Notes: generated by a model not told the origin, from the letters alone. A DNA stretch of 64,000 nucleotides from Simmondsia chinensis (GCA_018398585.1 JAGTTD010000010.1:22081739-22145738), one strand, 5' to 3'; counted from the first letter of the stretch, positions 34,449-48,000 are shown. Program-made: numbers and translations.

Positions 34449-35525
34449 TACCCTAATTTAGGTCAATTTCCATTATAATTTTTGTTCAGTTCAGCCTTAA
34501 AAGTGTAAGTTTTTATTACAATTTTGTTTAATTCAAACCTAAAAGGGTCAATTTTCATTCCAATCTTTTTTTAATTTAACCCTAAAAGAGCCTGTTTTCA
34601 TTATAATCTTCGTCTAATTCAACCCTAATAGAGTCAATTTTCATTATAACCAGAGTCTAGTTCAACCCTTAAGAGTTAATTTTCGTTTCAATCTCAATTG
34701 CACTATGATGGAGTCAATTTGCAATGCTATCTTAGTTTAATTCAAGCCTAAATATGTCAATTTTCATTACAACTTCAATTCCATTTAACCCTAGAGGTTA
34801 GTTTTGGTTACAATTTTAGTTTAATTTAACCCTAAATGGGTCAATTTATTGTACCTTCAATTCCATTCAACCCTAGAAGGTTAGTTTCCATTACTATTTT
34901 AGTTTAATTCAACCATAACTGGGTAAATTTTCATAATAATCTCAGCATAAAACAACCCTAATTGTGTTAATTTTTGGTACAATCTCTGTTTAATTCAACC
35001 CTAATTGAACTAATTTTTGTCACAATCTCTGTTTAATTCAACCCTCGTTGAACAAATTTTCGTAACAATCTCTATTCACTTTAATCCTAATTGGGTCAAT
35101 TTTCAGCACTATCTCAATTTAAATCAGCCCCAAACAGGTTAATTTAAGTCATAATCCTAGTTTAGTTCAACTTTGATTGAACCAACTTTTGTTACAATCC
35201 CTATTCATTTCAACCCTACATGAGTTAATGTTCATCAATTCAGGTTGGATCAATTTTCATTACCATCTTAGTTTACCTCAACCCTAAATGGGTTAATTCT
35301 CAACCAATGTTGAGCTAACTCTAGCTACAACATCCGTTTAATTCAGCCCTGTCTGAACTAGGTCTTGCTACAGTCGCAATTTAACTCAACCCTCATTGAA
35401 CCTACTTCATTACAATCTTAGTTCAGTACAATCTTGATTGAACCCATCTTTGTTGCAATTTTTATGCAATTGAACCCTAATTGGATCCATTTTCATTGCA
35501 ATCGCAAACTACTCCAACACTAATA
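34449..35525 (+). repeat. Tandem array of a ~43-bp unit, about 25 copies
   Basis: The unit is close to 'CAACCCTAAATGGGTCAAT' + 'TTTCATTACAATCTCAGTTTAATT'. CCCTAA cores recur near 34538, 34580, 34623, 34666, 34745, 34788, 34830, 34869, 34911, 34955, 34998 and onward. Copies are diverged from each other. Confidence 0.88.
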
Positions 35526-36220
35526 GTCAGACAAATTACATTCATTGATTAGCTAGCCCGTATAAAAGCCTGTCTATGCTTGCTGGCCATTACATCGAGT
35601 GACCAAGTCACTGTAATACTTCTTTTATATAAGGAAAAATACTTCGCAAGATCTTTACCCACAAATTGTCGAGTTAACTATTAAGCGCAACAATTCTAAA
35701 TTAGAGGTACTAAAGGAACAAAGTCATCAACCTTACCTTTTATGATTCAAGAATACAAACCGCCCACAATCCAACACTGAGACACAAGTGCAAATCCAAA
35801 GGTAGATACAGGCGCCAAGTTCAAAACTGGTGAAAGAGCTTAAAACAAGATGGAGAAATTACACGATTCACTTTAAGGACTTTGTTTGGGCAAGCAAGAG
35901 ACTTCATAAATGTCTTTAATCCCGCAAAACATTTGATTCTTCTCGTAAGGTCACTCCATAGTTGATATAACCATTCCATGAGTCTCTTACTTGCCCATCT
36001 TATATGTGCACAAGGTAACCATCCAAAACATTCTATTCATCAAATTCCAGCCAAAGATGCCATATCACCCCTAAAGATCATAACAATAAGCTATGGGCCA
36101 CCACACCCGCAATGTTCCTACATAATGTTAAAAGAACTATTTAGCTTGTGAGACAGCATCCCACCGTACTCGATCTACTCGTCGAACTACATAATCTCAT
36201 CGTCTATTTACATTGATTAT
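35526..36220. other. Unassigned spacer left of the Athila ladder
   Basis: Moderately AT-rich single-copy-looking sequence. No open frame over 60 codons, no LTR and no repeat that I can recognise. Possibly more internal sequence of the element with the primer site at 26271. Confidence 0.4.
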
Positions 36221-38668
36221 TGATAAGTCCAATTTAGTATACTATTATTCATATGATTTAGATTCAATTACTAACCATTTTACATCTAATTTTTATTGCT
36301 TTTGCTCGCTTCTGCTCTATTTCGCTGCTATTATTATTTTCTTACAAAAACACTCATTTTTATGCTAATTCTTGCTAGGTTCAACATCAACAAATGGAAG
36401 CAAGGTACAAAAAATAAAAAATAAAAAGAATGAGGAAAAACACACCAAACCTCACAACTAAGGCAAGAAGAAACAAAAAAAAAAAAAAAAAAAAATGAAC
36501 AACTTCGTGCAAATTACAATTTTGGGCTGCACTTTGAGCAAATTAGCAGAAAGTGATAATAAAATTCTACGTACAACTGAAATACTGTGAAAATACAGTG
36601 AAAAATACTGCAGAAAATTTAGTGAAATACTGCAGAAAATAACAGCGGTAACAGCGTAGTATACTGCAGGTAAGTTGCTGTAAATTACTCCTAAAGATTG
36701 CTGCAATTACAGTAAAATACTGGAATAACAAAACTTACTAAAACACAGTAAAAATCTGCACTTAAATTGCAGAAAAATCTGCACTTAAATTGCAGAAAAA
36801 TTTGCACTTAAATTACAGCAGCAGTGAGCCAATATTTCAATAAAAAGAACGCAACAGAATACCTAAACACGACAATCAAAAATACCGGAATAGAGAAGGT
36901 AGGTTAGAAAATACCGAAGATACCGTGCCGTGGGAAATACCATTGTCCTAAAAGACGATTTCGCCTCTGCTCCGGTGCAAACAGATACGCAGGCGGCCGT
37001 CCTCCAGGATTTACATGGTCTGACCCTTAACGTGCACTCGTTAAACGTCGGTTAGGAGCGCCTCAAAAAATGCCCAGAATTTTGATGGATCGAGAGAGAG
37101 AAAAGAGGAGGAAGATGAAGATGTAATTTTTCTGGTGTGTTGTACACTTACAAGCCATCCTATTTATACTAATGGTGAAGCAGGAGTAAATCAAATCTGG
37201 TAATTAAGCCCATAAGCAACATTCCAAAAACAGCTAAATCTTATTATGGACACATTAAAATAGCAACGTTCAAAACGAATTTGCAATTTAATTGTTGCAG
37301 TTATGGCGGTCAGAGCAAATAATTTTTCTATAAAATAAATATACCCGATATAAAAAACTCACCCACACCCACACCGGAGCACGGCGCGGAGGGCGGGTGG
37401 CGCGCGCGCATGTGGTTCCTTCCATTCCTTCATCCAAGGCTTAAATCAAATGGAGAAAAAACATACTCCCTTATAAACCCAACTACCTCCCTCTAAATTA
37501 CCAATGTGGGATTTGCGACTTAACACAATGTGGGATACAACTACAAATAGACTTAGCTTGTATCATTTTTCCAAAAGAAAGTATGATTAAACACATAAAA
37601 AATTCAAACAACTTGCATCAAGAAGCTGGTCTGGGCGGCAAGTGAAAAAAAAAAATGAAAAAAAAGCAAAATAAACAAGTTGGAAGAAATCGCGGCAAAC
37701 TTAGCAAATGAGCACGAAGTTGTGTAATTTTTTATTCCAAGTTTTCTGAACCTCAAATACTATATATAGGGGTGTTGGGAGAGTCTTTGGTCATCATTCA
37801 AGCATTCAAAATCAATCCAAATTAGAAAAAAATAGAGAAAATTCGGATAGAAGAGGAGGGAGAGAAAAGAAAGAGTTTGGCTTATAATTTTTCAATTTCA
37901 AGTTCTTTTCTATCCTTTTCATCTTTAAGTTCATGGATTTTATTTTAGTTTTTTTTTTTTTTAATTTTATGTATGCCATGAACTAATTTTGACTTTCCAA
38001 GGCTGCGATGTAATCTAAGTTGTAATATACACTCTTTTCTAAGTCAACGTATTCAAAGTTTGTTTATTGCATTGTTTGATTGTTTATTATTGTTTTTTAT
38101 GAGTTTTGAATGCTTGATCACCATTCAAAGCCTATAATGATTCCTAATGAGTCCAAGAGGATATTTATGACGATTGTTAAAGTGATAAACAAAACAAATT
38201 GAGAGAATGCTAGAGATAGATAACCCAATTTGTGTGGTCTTAAGTGAGAACCATGAATCTTCAAAACTCTTTTCTTATTTAAATTCATACAAGTGATTGA
38301 TGAGTTAATGTGTAAAAGAGTATGCTAAATATTGCTCAAGAGAGGATATTTAATAAATTAGGGTTTTTGACCATCAACATATAATAACAACTTGATTACC
38401 GAGAATAGAAAGGCGTATTAATACAACTAGGTGAAATAGGATGCCTTGTACCTTGTTAAATCAGAAAGCCTTAAAAAAAATTTGGTAAACATTTTTAGTT
38501 CATTTTATTTGTTATATATTCAAAACTTCAATTTTTAGTATTTTAAATGGCGCAAAAACTACTAATTTCATTAGTCACTCAACAATCAATTATCAAGGGA
38601 ACAATACTCTACGCACTCCATATTACTTGATATGAATTAGTGCACTTGCAAAGCAATACACATAAGCA
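36221..38668 (+). repeat. Athila LTR1
   Basis: TGATAAGTCCAATTTAG to CACATAAGCA. 2448 bp, including a 1023-bp insertion (36554-37576) that LTR2 and LTR3 lack, leaving ~1420 bp of LTR. Confidence 0.85.
36554..37576 (-). mobile_element. 1.02 kb insertion in Athila LTR1, possibly a solo LTR
   Basis: It is flanked by GAAAG on both sides (36549-36553 and 37577-37581), and the empty site is seen in LTR2 and LTR3 ('GGAGAAAGCATGATT' and 'GGAGAAGGAAAGATT'). The minus strand has a TATA-like TATAAATAGG near 37160 and two CCCACATTG motifs near its start. The inner ends TGATA...TATCA suggest a solo LTR, but the outer bases 'TTTTTCCAAAA' do not fit a standard TG...CA terminus, so the class is uncertain. 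It is GC-rich (CGCG runs) near 37380-37410. Confidence 0.6.
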
Positions 38669-38676
38669 TCAAGTTT

Positions 38677-38692
38677 TCGGCGTTGCCGGGGA
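38677..38692 (+). other. Athila primer-binding site 1 (tRNA-Asp type)
   Basis: TTTTCGGCGTTGCCGGGGA lies eight bases after the LTR1 end. It is a one-or-two-base variant of the Athila consensus. Confidence 0.85.
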
Positions 38693-39367
38693 TTGTTTTT
38701 ATTTGAATGATATTGATACAACTAAGTTTTAGTACTAATTTGAAGTTGTTTTGTAAGAACTTGTAAATTTTATTGATATTTAAAGAAGAATCTTTTAATT
38801 CATTCACTCACTTTTTTTAGTTTTTGTAAAGTTCCTTTTTTTAAAATTCGTATACAACAAGAAATCTTTTGAATTAGGTTGTTCTAGTTTAAAGTTTTCT
38901 GATTAGCTTTACTTTTCTCTTAACTTTTTAAACTCACCAAGAAATCTTTTTATAGTTAAATTGCTACTTTTAAGTCTTTCAAAACATTAGTATTACTACC
39001 CTCTCCTTGCCCCTATCCCCCTTAAAATTTGGTTTTTCTTAAGTTTTATACTATATTGTTGTATTTTTATGTTTTCTGATTAATTTTATCCTTTAACTTT
39101 TCAATTCACCTAGATAAGTTTTTAAAAGTTAAGTTTGTTATTCTAAAAGTATCTCAAAACATTAGTATTACTACCTCCCCCCCCCCCCCCCCCCAACCCG
39201 CAAAAAAAAAAAATTGGTTTCTATTAAGTTTTGTGTAATATTGTTGTATTTTTGTGTTTTTTCATTATTTTTATATTTATTTTTACTTTTAATTTTTTTA
39301 ATTAATTTTTATCCTAATATTGCAACGAGAAGACATTATTCACTGAGATTCTAAGATTTAACATAGA

Positions 39368-40278
39368 ATGTTGCTAGAGGTGATGGCTAACAACAACTAT
39401 ATTAGACCTCAGCACAATGATGTACCAAGAAGACAAGTGGGAATTCTTGATGTTCATGCATTTACAATGTTATTTGCTCAAATCTCACTAATTCAAATGC
39501 AATTACATAACATAAGTGTCAAAATTGCTCACACTCCTATAGTTAGATGTGAATTTTGTGCAGGTAACCAAGTCAGTATGGAGTGCCTAGCGGGCAACAC
39601 ATTTTCCTCACTAGGTTTTGAACAGGATGACTACATGTCAAATTATCAACAAGCCCAACAAAACCCTTACTCCAACACCTATAGTCAAGGATGGTTGAAC
39701 CCTCCTAACTCTTCTTGGAACACTCACGAAGGAACTTGATCACCAATTCATCCACCTTAAGAAAAGAAAGATGACTTAGAAGAGTTGTTTGGGAAGTTCA
39801 TGCATGAAAAGACACTTTTCAATCAAGAAACAAGGGCTAACTTTTGAAACCAAAAAGCCTCCATCCAAAATTTAGAAACTCAGGTAGGGACTATATTAGA
39901 GGAACTTTCTAAGAGGTCCCAGGATTCCTTAGCTATTGATGCTGTCGCCAACCTAGAACCTAATGCCATAGCATTGAGGGTTGGAACACATTAGAAGAAC
40001 CACCTTAATGTGACATCACCCTTGAATCGACTCACCACCACCAATGACCAAACCTATCTTGACTGACCCACCACCACTAGTGATCAAAATGGAGTGTCAA
40101 GCTTGTCTAACAAAGTCAAAGGCTTTCCTAGCCAAGGCTAACTTAAAAAAAAAAAAAAGCAAAAATGCTCAGAAAAGAAAATTCAGGTTGTGGCACACTA
40201 AGATTAAGGATCCTAGGATTAGAGAAGGTGGAGATGGTAGTGTAAAGAAGGGTACAAAGAAGATCAACAGAAGAAAAT
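39368..40278 (+). pseudogene. Athila gag remnant 1
   Basis: The first open part (39368-39739) contains YIRPQHNDVPRRQV and a knuckle-like C-EFCAGNQVSMEC in which the His is replaced by Gln. It then has QQNPYSNTYSQGWLNPPNSS, the Athila NPYSNTYNPGWRNHPNFSW block. After stops the frame resumes with 'ETRANF', 'QKASIQNLETQVGTI' and 'KPILTDPPPLV'. Athila gag normally runs much further upstream, so the N terminus is missing. Structural capsid protein; no enzyme is encoded with it. It is broken by a TGA after HEGT, TAA and others. Confidence 0.75.
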
Positions 40279-41129
40279 AGTCATTCAGGGTGGATGGAGG
40301 AAACTCCATTCTCCTTCACGATATGGGATAGATCATCATCAAAAAGTGAAGCTAACTACTATAACTTAAGTGCTTCTTGGGAGGCAACCTAAGTTTCCAT
40401 TTCCATGCATCTTTTCCTTTAATTTCCTTTTATTTTCTCATTTTCTCATGTTATTGCACATTTTGATCAATAGGTTTTTGAAAAATGTTTGGGAGTTAAC
40501 ATGATGTCAACGTTCACCATCAAAAAGCAATCCTCAAACCTCGGAAGTATCTCTTACCTACTGCTTTTTTCTTTGTATTTCTTTTAACATTGAAGACAAT
40601 GTTAACTTTAAGTTTGGGAATGGGAGAGACATTTCTTTGTCTAATTCTATTTTATCTATTAGAGTCGGCTTTAGTGCCTCCTAGAGTTCGGAGCCTTTGT
40701 ATAGGGATGTAGATAGTGTCAGCCAACAAAAAGATTTTCTATTTCCTATAGATTAGATCATTAGTCTATATAAATTCTATTGCACATTTTGAACCCCTTT
40801 AAAAATCGTAAAAATAATTTTGAGATCTCATCATCGTGCTTTTTAGGCAATTTTTCTACCTTCCTCGGCTTGTTTACTTTGATTAGACTTGAATAAATCG
40901 AGAATCAATTGTCTTTGTGTTCTAATCACAATACATGATCTATTCATAATACATGATCTATTTTAAGGAACTATCTATATAAAACCATGGTGTTTGAATT
41001 TACTAGTTAGCATGGCTGTTTTACCTTTTTTTCTGATTAAAAGATGCTCAAATTTGAATGGATTACATTAAGATTATCAATTGAATAATTGATTTTGATT
41101 TGTTCAGTCTAACTGAAAGCAAAATATTA

Positions 41130-41452
41130 GGGTATCTTAATTGGTGGCATCCCCTGCCCATACAGTCATCGCCTAGGGATCAGGAGTTCGATTCTCGCTA
41201 AACTCATTATGAATCACTTCAACTCTTGAGCTCAAACCAATTATAAGGGTGTCTCAGTTGGTGGCGTCTTCTACCCATGTGGTCATCGCCCAGGGGTCAG
41301 GAGTTCCATTCTTGCTGAAGATATACACACGCGGTCATCATGAGAGCGTCTCAGTTGGTGGCGTCTCCTAACCATGCGCTCATCGCCCAGGGGTCAAGGG
41401 TTCCTTTCTCGCTGAAGATATCCTTATGACTCAGCTGCTCATGGGGATTATA
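41130..41452 (+). repeat. tRNA-like tandem modules in Athila internal 1 (three copies)
   Basis: Three ~95-115-bp modules start near 41132, 41247 and 41342. Each has a box-A-like 'GTCTCAGTTGGTGGC', 'CATGCGGTCATCGCCCAG' and a box-B-like 'GGAGTTCGATTCTCGC'. They cannot fold as an obvious mature tRNA and are best read as tRNA-derived repeats. Confidence 0.7.
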
Positions 41453-42827
41453 AAATATAAAAAAAAAAAGAAAAGAAAAAAAAAAAAGAAGAAAAAGGAA
41501 GGGAAAATTTTGTGAACAATCTTGTTTTGAGTGGCATGGTTTTTGTTATCTATTCGGTTTAAATGTCTTGAGATAAGAAAGAATGGATAAACTTAATTTG
41601 CTTAACTAACTTTCAAATTCATTTACCTAGGTAATTGATGGGTTTTTCTTTAGAAAGAATAGAAAGCTCTGAAACTTGGTCATTCTTTTCTAATAGAAGT
41701 ATATTTGCTTTGAATTGTACTAAAATTCTTAAGAAGCATGGGATTCTTATCTTTTGTGTTTAGCCTTGCTCAAGGATGTGCAAGATTTAAGTTTGGGGGT
41801 ATTTTGATAAATCCAATTAAGTATATTGTTATTCATATCGTTTAGATTCAATTATACTAACCATTTTACATCTAATTTTTATCACTTTTGCTCGCTTATT
41901 GTTATTGTCTTACAAAAACTATCATTTTATGCTAATTCTTGCAAGATTTGATCATCAACATTAAAAAATGGAAGCAAGATACATAAAACAAAAGCAAAAA
42001 ATGAGGAAAAACACACCAAACCTTACGGCTAAGGCAAGAAGAAGCCAAAAAAAAAATGAACAACTTGTTGCAAATTCCAATTTTGGGCGGCACTTTGAGC
42101 AAATTAGGAGAAAGCATGATTAAACACATACAAAATTCAAACAAATTGCATCAAGAAGCAGGTTCGGGTGGCAAGTGAAGGAAAAAAAAAATTGGAAAAA
42201 ATAAGGTAAACAAGTTGGAAGAAGCGGCGGCAAACTTAGCAGATGAGTATGAAGTTGTGTAATTGTTTTATTCCAAGTTTTCCCAACCTCAAATACTATA
42301 TATTGGGGTGTTGGGAGAGACTTTGATCTTCATTTAAGCATTCAAAAATCAAACCAAAGTAGAAAAAACAGACATAATTGGGATAGAAGAGGAACGGAGA
42401 GAGAGGAAAGAGTTTCGCTTGTAATTTTTCAATTTTAATTATTTTTTATCATTTTTTCCTTAAGTTCATGGATTTTGTTTTATATTATGTATACGATGAA
42501 CTAATTTTGTCTTTCCAAGGCTATGATGTAGCCTAAGTTGTAATATACGCTTTTTTCTAAGTCAACATATTCAAAGTTTGTTTATTGCATTGTTTGATTA
42601 TTTATTATTGTTCTTCATGAGTTTTGAATGCTTGATCACCATTCAAAGCCTGTAATGATTCGTAATGAGTCCGAGAGGAGATTTATTATGATTGCTAAAG
42701 TGATAGACACCATAAATTGAGTGAATGCTAGAGATAGATTTATGGGATTTGTGTGGCCTTAAGTGAAAACCATGAATCTTCAAATCCTTTTTCTTATTTA
42801 AATTCGTGTAAGAGATTGATAAGTTAA

Positions 42828-43677
42828 CACTACAAGAAAGTTGGGTTTTAACGAACAAAAATAACGACAGTAATTTTTTTTTGGTAATTAAAGATGCGCG
42901 TGTAGTGCCAAGTTGTGATGGGATTAAAACACTATTGTTAAATTGTAGTATAAGATAGGCTTATAATGACGGGCACTAAATAAAGTCGTTAATTCTACCC
43001 AGAACCCATCATTAATATGCTCAAGTAAGGGGTAAAATTTCAGTTCAAAAAGTTAAATTTCGTTAATTGGTAAAACTTAGGCCCCTTTCTTTGAAATTTA
43101 TTGTTGCCAATTTTTTTATTATCTTGTATTTTCTAATTGGTTTCTCACCTACCCAATACGTAATTCAATTTCAAGTTCAAATAATACCAGCATCAATTTT
43201 TAACTCGATATTTGGCTCGTTCATTATAATCCAATTAACTCATTTGATATACTCGAATATAAATTTTTTAATTAATTGAAAACAATAATATGTAAATAAT
43301 TGAAATTTTTCAACATGAAATGAAGTTGAAACTTTGTCCAAAAAGAAAATAGAAATTGAAACCAATGTAGACATAGTAATAGCCCCACCCAGTGCGCCTG
43401 TCTTCCCTCTCCGATGTCTATGCAGCCACAAACCCTAATTTGTCCAACCTCAAAGTTCACCCACTGTATTCGTTTCATCCACTGTGCAAACCCTAATTCA
43501 TCCAAACCTCAGCGACAAAAACCCTAGTTCGTGTTCACCTACTGTTCAAACTCTAATTTGTTGCTTCGCTAAATTAACTATTTTTCACCAAGGTTTCGTA
43601 TGAATTTTTTCTAGATTAACAAAATTTCAAGGAAAAATTGTCCCTTGTTCGTTGGTAGTTTGTGTGTGTACGCTCAA
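42828..43677. other. CACTA left arm
   Basis: Terminal repeat, subterminal GACGG/AACGAC motifs, then AT-rich DNA and a leader-like stretch with repeated 'AACCCTAATT' near 43430-43560. No gene recognised. Confidence 0.55.
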
Positions 43678-43873
43678 TGTTGAAGACTCCACATGTGAGT
43701 CTTGTGGAATCCCACATCGGAGTTGAGAAAAAGAAAAGATTACCTTATAAGTCTAGTGGGTTACTCCACCTATTGCCAATTGGTTTTAGGATGGAACCCC
43801 ACTTGGGCTTATATATGGATCTCGTAAGTTCCAACTCCATGGGTTGGGCCTAAAGGCCCGATGAAATTTAATA
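43678..43873 (+). repeat. TRIM 5' LTR
   Basis: 196 bp; nearly identical to 44044-44239. Confidence 0.93.
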
Positions 43874-44043
43874 TGGTATCAGAGCGGGTTGTTGATCCCG
43901 ATCTCGTGTTTGTCGTACCTTGTCCTCATGAAGAGGAGGTGCATTTGTGTTTGGTGCGCCAAGGGCCTCTCCAGTATGTTGGATCCAATTGGATCGGAGA
44001 AGGCGAGGGGTACGTTTGTCACAGACTCACATGTGAGGGGGAG

Positions 44044-44239
44044 TGTTGAAGACTCCACATGTGAGTCTTGTGGAATCCCACATCGGAGTTGAGAAAAAGA
44101 AAAGATTACCTTAGAAGCCTAGTGGGTTACTCCACCTATTGCCAATTGGTTTTAGGATGGAACCCCACTTGGGCTTATATGTGGATCTCGTAAGTTCCAA
44201 CTACATGGGTCGGGCCTAAAGGCCCGATGAAATTTAACA
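44044..44239 (+). repeat. TRIM 3' LTR
   Basis: 196 bp; nearly identical to 43678-43873. Confidence 0.93.
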
Positions 44240-44547
44240 CTCAATTAACAAATTCGCTAGTAGTTTGTGTTCCTTACATGTGCATGCCTGTTGTTCATTG
44301 GTAGTTCATGCTCGTGTCTGCTTCTTTGTCCATCGACGCTCTCAAGCTGCTCAATCCCATAGTCTAACCACGCAGCTCCAACTTAGTAAACCTTATTTAA
44401 GCTACTTTTCAAGGTAAATAGTTGAATCCTACACTAATATGTTTGACATTGCTTTTCGAGTGTGATATTATTATATATTAGGATTTACTAGTTTATAGAG
44501 ATGTTAATTTTGACATTGCTCTTGTTATTGACATTGAAATTGAAACC

Positions 44548-44941
44548 TGTTGAAATGTGTTTTACTTAATGTATTTTCATTGTATTTAGCAAGGTATTTT
44601 ACATTTTACATGTATTTTTAGTTAGCATTTATTCTTAGGCTTGTATTTAGGGTGATGAGCTCATCCCCCTCTTTCTCTAGTAACCGGCCATTAAAGGCCT
44701 TTTCATTCAATTAGGAGTTTATTATTCTACCATTCAATTAGGGGTTTTATTTTACCATTCAATAGGGTCGTAAAGTGTAATAGGGAGTTAGTGTTTTTAT
44801 GTCTCTTCATTTTCTTTGAGCACTTGTATAAATCTGAGGTTGATTCATGTAAAAAGTCATTCAAGTAATATACAAATTCTTCTTAATTCAAGATACTTTC
44901 AAGTGTTTGTTAATTCTTGAACAGTTTTATAATATTTTACA
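44548..44941 (+). repeat. Copia 5' LTR
   Basis: TGTTGAAATGTG to AATATTTTACA, 394 bp. Confidence 0.95.
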
Positions 44942-45087
44942 TGGTATCAGAGCGTGTTCCGATCTCGAGTTGATTTTACTTCATCCCGGCCGGCCCTCCA
45001 ACAGAGAACAAGTTGGAGTTTAGTGAGTTGTTTTTGTCTCCTTTTCCTTGTCCTTTTGTTTAATCTTGTGTTTTAGCTTTGTTAAAT

Positions 45088-48000
45088 ATGGCGGAAATTA
45101 ACAATGAGAATAGTCCTCTTAATGCACAAGATAGCAACAATCAAATTTTCGGGCCGGCTACAGCGATAGGGGGAGCCGTGGACGTAAATTCTCCATTTTA
45201 CCTTCACCCTTCTGATAATCCAGGTTTGGTCTTTGTTCAAAATATTTTAACCGGGCCTAATTATCAATCTTGGAGAAGGTCCATTTTGAAGGATTTTAAG
45301 GCAAAAAGGAAAGTAGGATTTCTTGATGGTAGTATTCCAAAACCGGATGAAAATTCACCTGAATTTGACAATTGGAGCGCATGTGACAATATGGTGTCGA
45401 CATGGCTCTCAAATTCTGTTTCAAAAGAAATCAATGAGAGCATCACTTATTTAGAAACGGCACGTGATATTTGGTTGGACTTGCATGAGAGGTTTTCTCA
45501 AGGCAATGTTCCTCGTATTTACGAGTTAAAGCGTGAGATTGCTCACTTGAGGCAAGAAAACTCGCCTATCTCGACTTACTTCACAAAATTGAGGTCCTTA
45601 TGGGACGAACTTTATACTCTCATTGAAATTACGCCTTGTACTTGTGGGCATGCCAAGTCCTTTTCTACTATTCGTGATATGGAGAAGCTTTTGGATCTCC
45701 TAATGGGTCTTGACCCATCTTTTTCTACTGTTCGGTCACAACTAATGAACACAAAACTCTTGACTTCTGTTGGGAGTGCATACTCCATTTTATGTCAAGA
45801 GGAAAAACAGCAAAGTGTAGCAGCAGGTTCAGTTGTGTAGCCCGAGGGAGCCGTCCTAGTTGCGAAGGGCTCACATGGGGGAGGTGGTATGCCAACCTCC
45901 TCGAATAATTTTTCTCATCGTAATAACCGTGTTACTTGTACTTATTGTAAGAAATAGGGACACACGAAGGAGAAGTGTTATAAGTTGATCGGGTATCCAC
46001 CCAGCTGGAAGGAAAATCAATCAAAAGGGGTAGGAATCGAGCTCACTGCTGCTGCAGCAGTGCACGGTGGAGCCGAACAGAACACAGCAACACCCGATAG
46101 CCCGGTTGTCTGTCTATCCGCAACCCAATATCGGCAGCTTCTGTCCTTGCTTACCCCGGCTCCTGCTTCGCCTTGTATAAATTTGACAGGTCAGGGCTTT
46201 ATTTCGAATCAGAGTTGGATTATTGATTTAGGCGCTACCGATCATATGGTTTCGTCGTTGTCTCAAATGTTTAATGTGGTGCCCAATCGGACCGTGCAAC
46301 CCGTAAGGTTACCCAATGGGACTAGTTTGTCAGTCTCGCATATAGGAAAGGTCCAAATTTTTGATAATATTGTTCTCCATGATGTATTGTATGTGCCTGG
46401 TTTTTATTGCAATTTATTGTCGGTGAGCAAACTTACTCGTGATGAAAAATGTACGTTGACTTTTTTTCCTGATTTTTGTTACATTCAGGACCCTCGATCG
46501 AGGATGCTGACTAGAGCGGGTAAGTTGTGTAATGGGCTATATCTGCTGGAAGCTAGGTCGGTTGGATCTTCGGCACATTTGGTTGGCAGTACTAAAGAAG
46601 CTGTGTTGTGGCATCGACGGTTGGGACATGTTGCTTTCAATAAACTTTCTATCTTTCCACATTTGAATATTAAGGGTATTAGTGTTGTTTGTGATGCTTG
46701 TCATCGTGCAAAGCAAGCACGACTACCCTTTCCTTTATCAGTTTCTGAGACTCATTGTTGTTTTGAATTAATACATTGTGACATTTGGGGAACTTATAGA
46801 ACTTTATCTTTGTCCGGTGCTCGTTATTTTTTGACAATTGTCGATGATTATAGTCTTTGTACTTGGGTTTATCTCATGAGGGAAAAGTCTTAAGCTCATG
46901 GGATCCTCATGAATTTTTGTCGTATGGTGGTTACTCAATTCGGTTTGCAGGTCAAAGAAGTGAGGAGTGACAATGGCCAAGAGTTTAAGTATGGGCCATT
47001 GTTAAGTTTTTATGCCGAGCATGGGATTCAATTCCAGACATCGCTCACAGGAACACCTCAACAAAATGGAGTGGTAGAAAGAAAGCATAAGCACTTGTTA
47101 GAGGTTGGTTGTGCACTTCGATTTCAAGTTGGTCTTCCTAAAAGGTTTGGGGTGAGTGTGTACTTACGACTGCATATTTGATTAATTTGATGCCTACTTC
47201 TTTACTTGCCAATAAGAGTCTGTATGAGGTTTTAATGGGTAAAACTCCTTCGTATAGTCATTTGAGGACTTTTGGGTGTTTGTGTTATTTTCATGTTAAA
47301 AATCGGTTCAATGACAAGTTTGATAAACGAGCTTCACCCGGAATTTTTGTGGGTTATCCACACAGTCAAAAGGGATATAAAATATATAGTTTGGATGACA
47401 AAAGGGTCATTGTGTCTAGGGATGTTTGATTTTACGAAGAATCCATGCCATTTTTGAACATTAATGAGTTGAATTCGATACCGAAAAACCGAGTTTTTCA
47501 CCCGATTGATCCCATCAAAACAGACCCGGTCCACATGGGACCGGTATTGTTGCCGCAGCACAACTCACCTTCTCTGGACAGTGAAATGCAGCCGGCTACT
47601 GACCCGGTGACAGAACCGGTCAGTGGGCCAGTTCCGGAACAACAACAGCAGGAAAGGGGGAGTGGTGCGCGCAGTGAAGAAACTGGTTTGAGGAGAAGTA
47701 GTAGGGTCCGTTCTATGCCGGTCAAATATCAAGATTACATCACAGAGATGCCGTCTTCTATAGCCTATTCACCAACTACCGATCCATCAGCAAACTCTGG
47801 TATTTTATATCCAATTTCAAACTTTGTCTCTAGCGTACGTTTTTCTAATGCTCATTCGACTCTTTTGAACGGCATCACCTCAGGTGATGAGCCGAAAAGT
47901 TTTGATCAGGCCATACAGCATGGACATTGGAGAGAAGCAATGGAGAAGGAGATCAAGGCTCTCGAGCAAAATTGCACATGGACACTTGAAGAGCTACCGG

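Larger units (their letters stand above)
43678..44239 (+). mobile_element. TRIM (562-bp miniature LTR retrotransposon)
   Basis: Two 196-bp LTRs (43678-43873 and 44044-44239), TGTTGAAGACTCC to AATTTAACA, enclose only 170 bp. A primer site TGGTATCAGAGC follows the first LTR directly (43874-43885) and a polypurine tract GTGAGGGGGAG precedes the second. The target duplication CTCAA is exact (43673-43677 and 44240-44244). The first LTR ends TA instead of CA. It has no coding capacity; the short open frames across it are incidental. Confidence 0.95.

Noticed and set aside
41130..41452. Functional tRNA genes
   Set aside because: Box-like words are present but no full cloverleaf with a proper acceptor stem could be drawn, and the modules are tandem inside a retroelement.
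43662..44092. Short frames over the TRIM
   Set aside because: They run through LTR, primer site and internal DNA of a non-coding miniature element.
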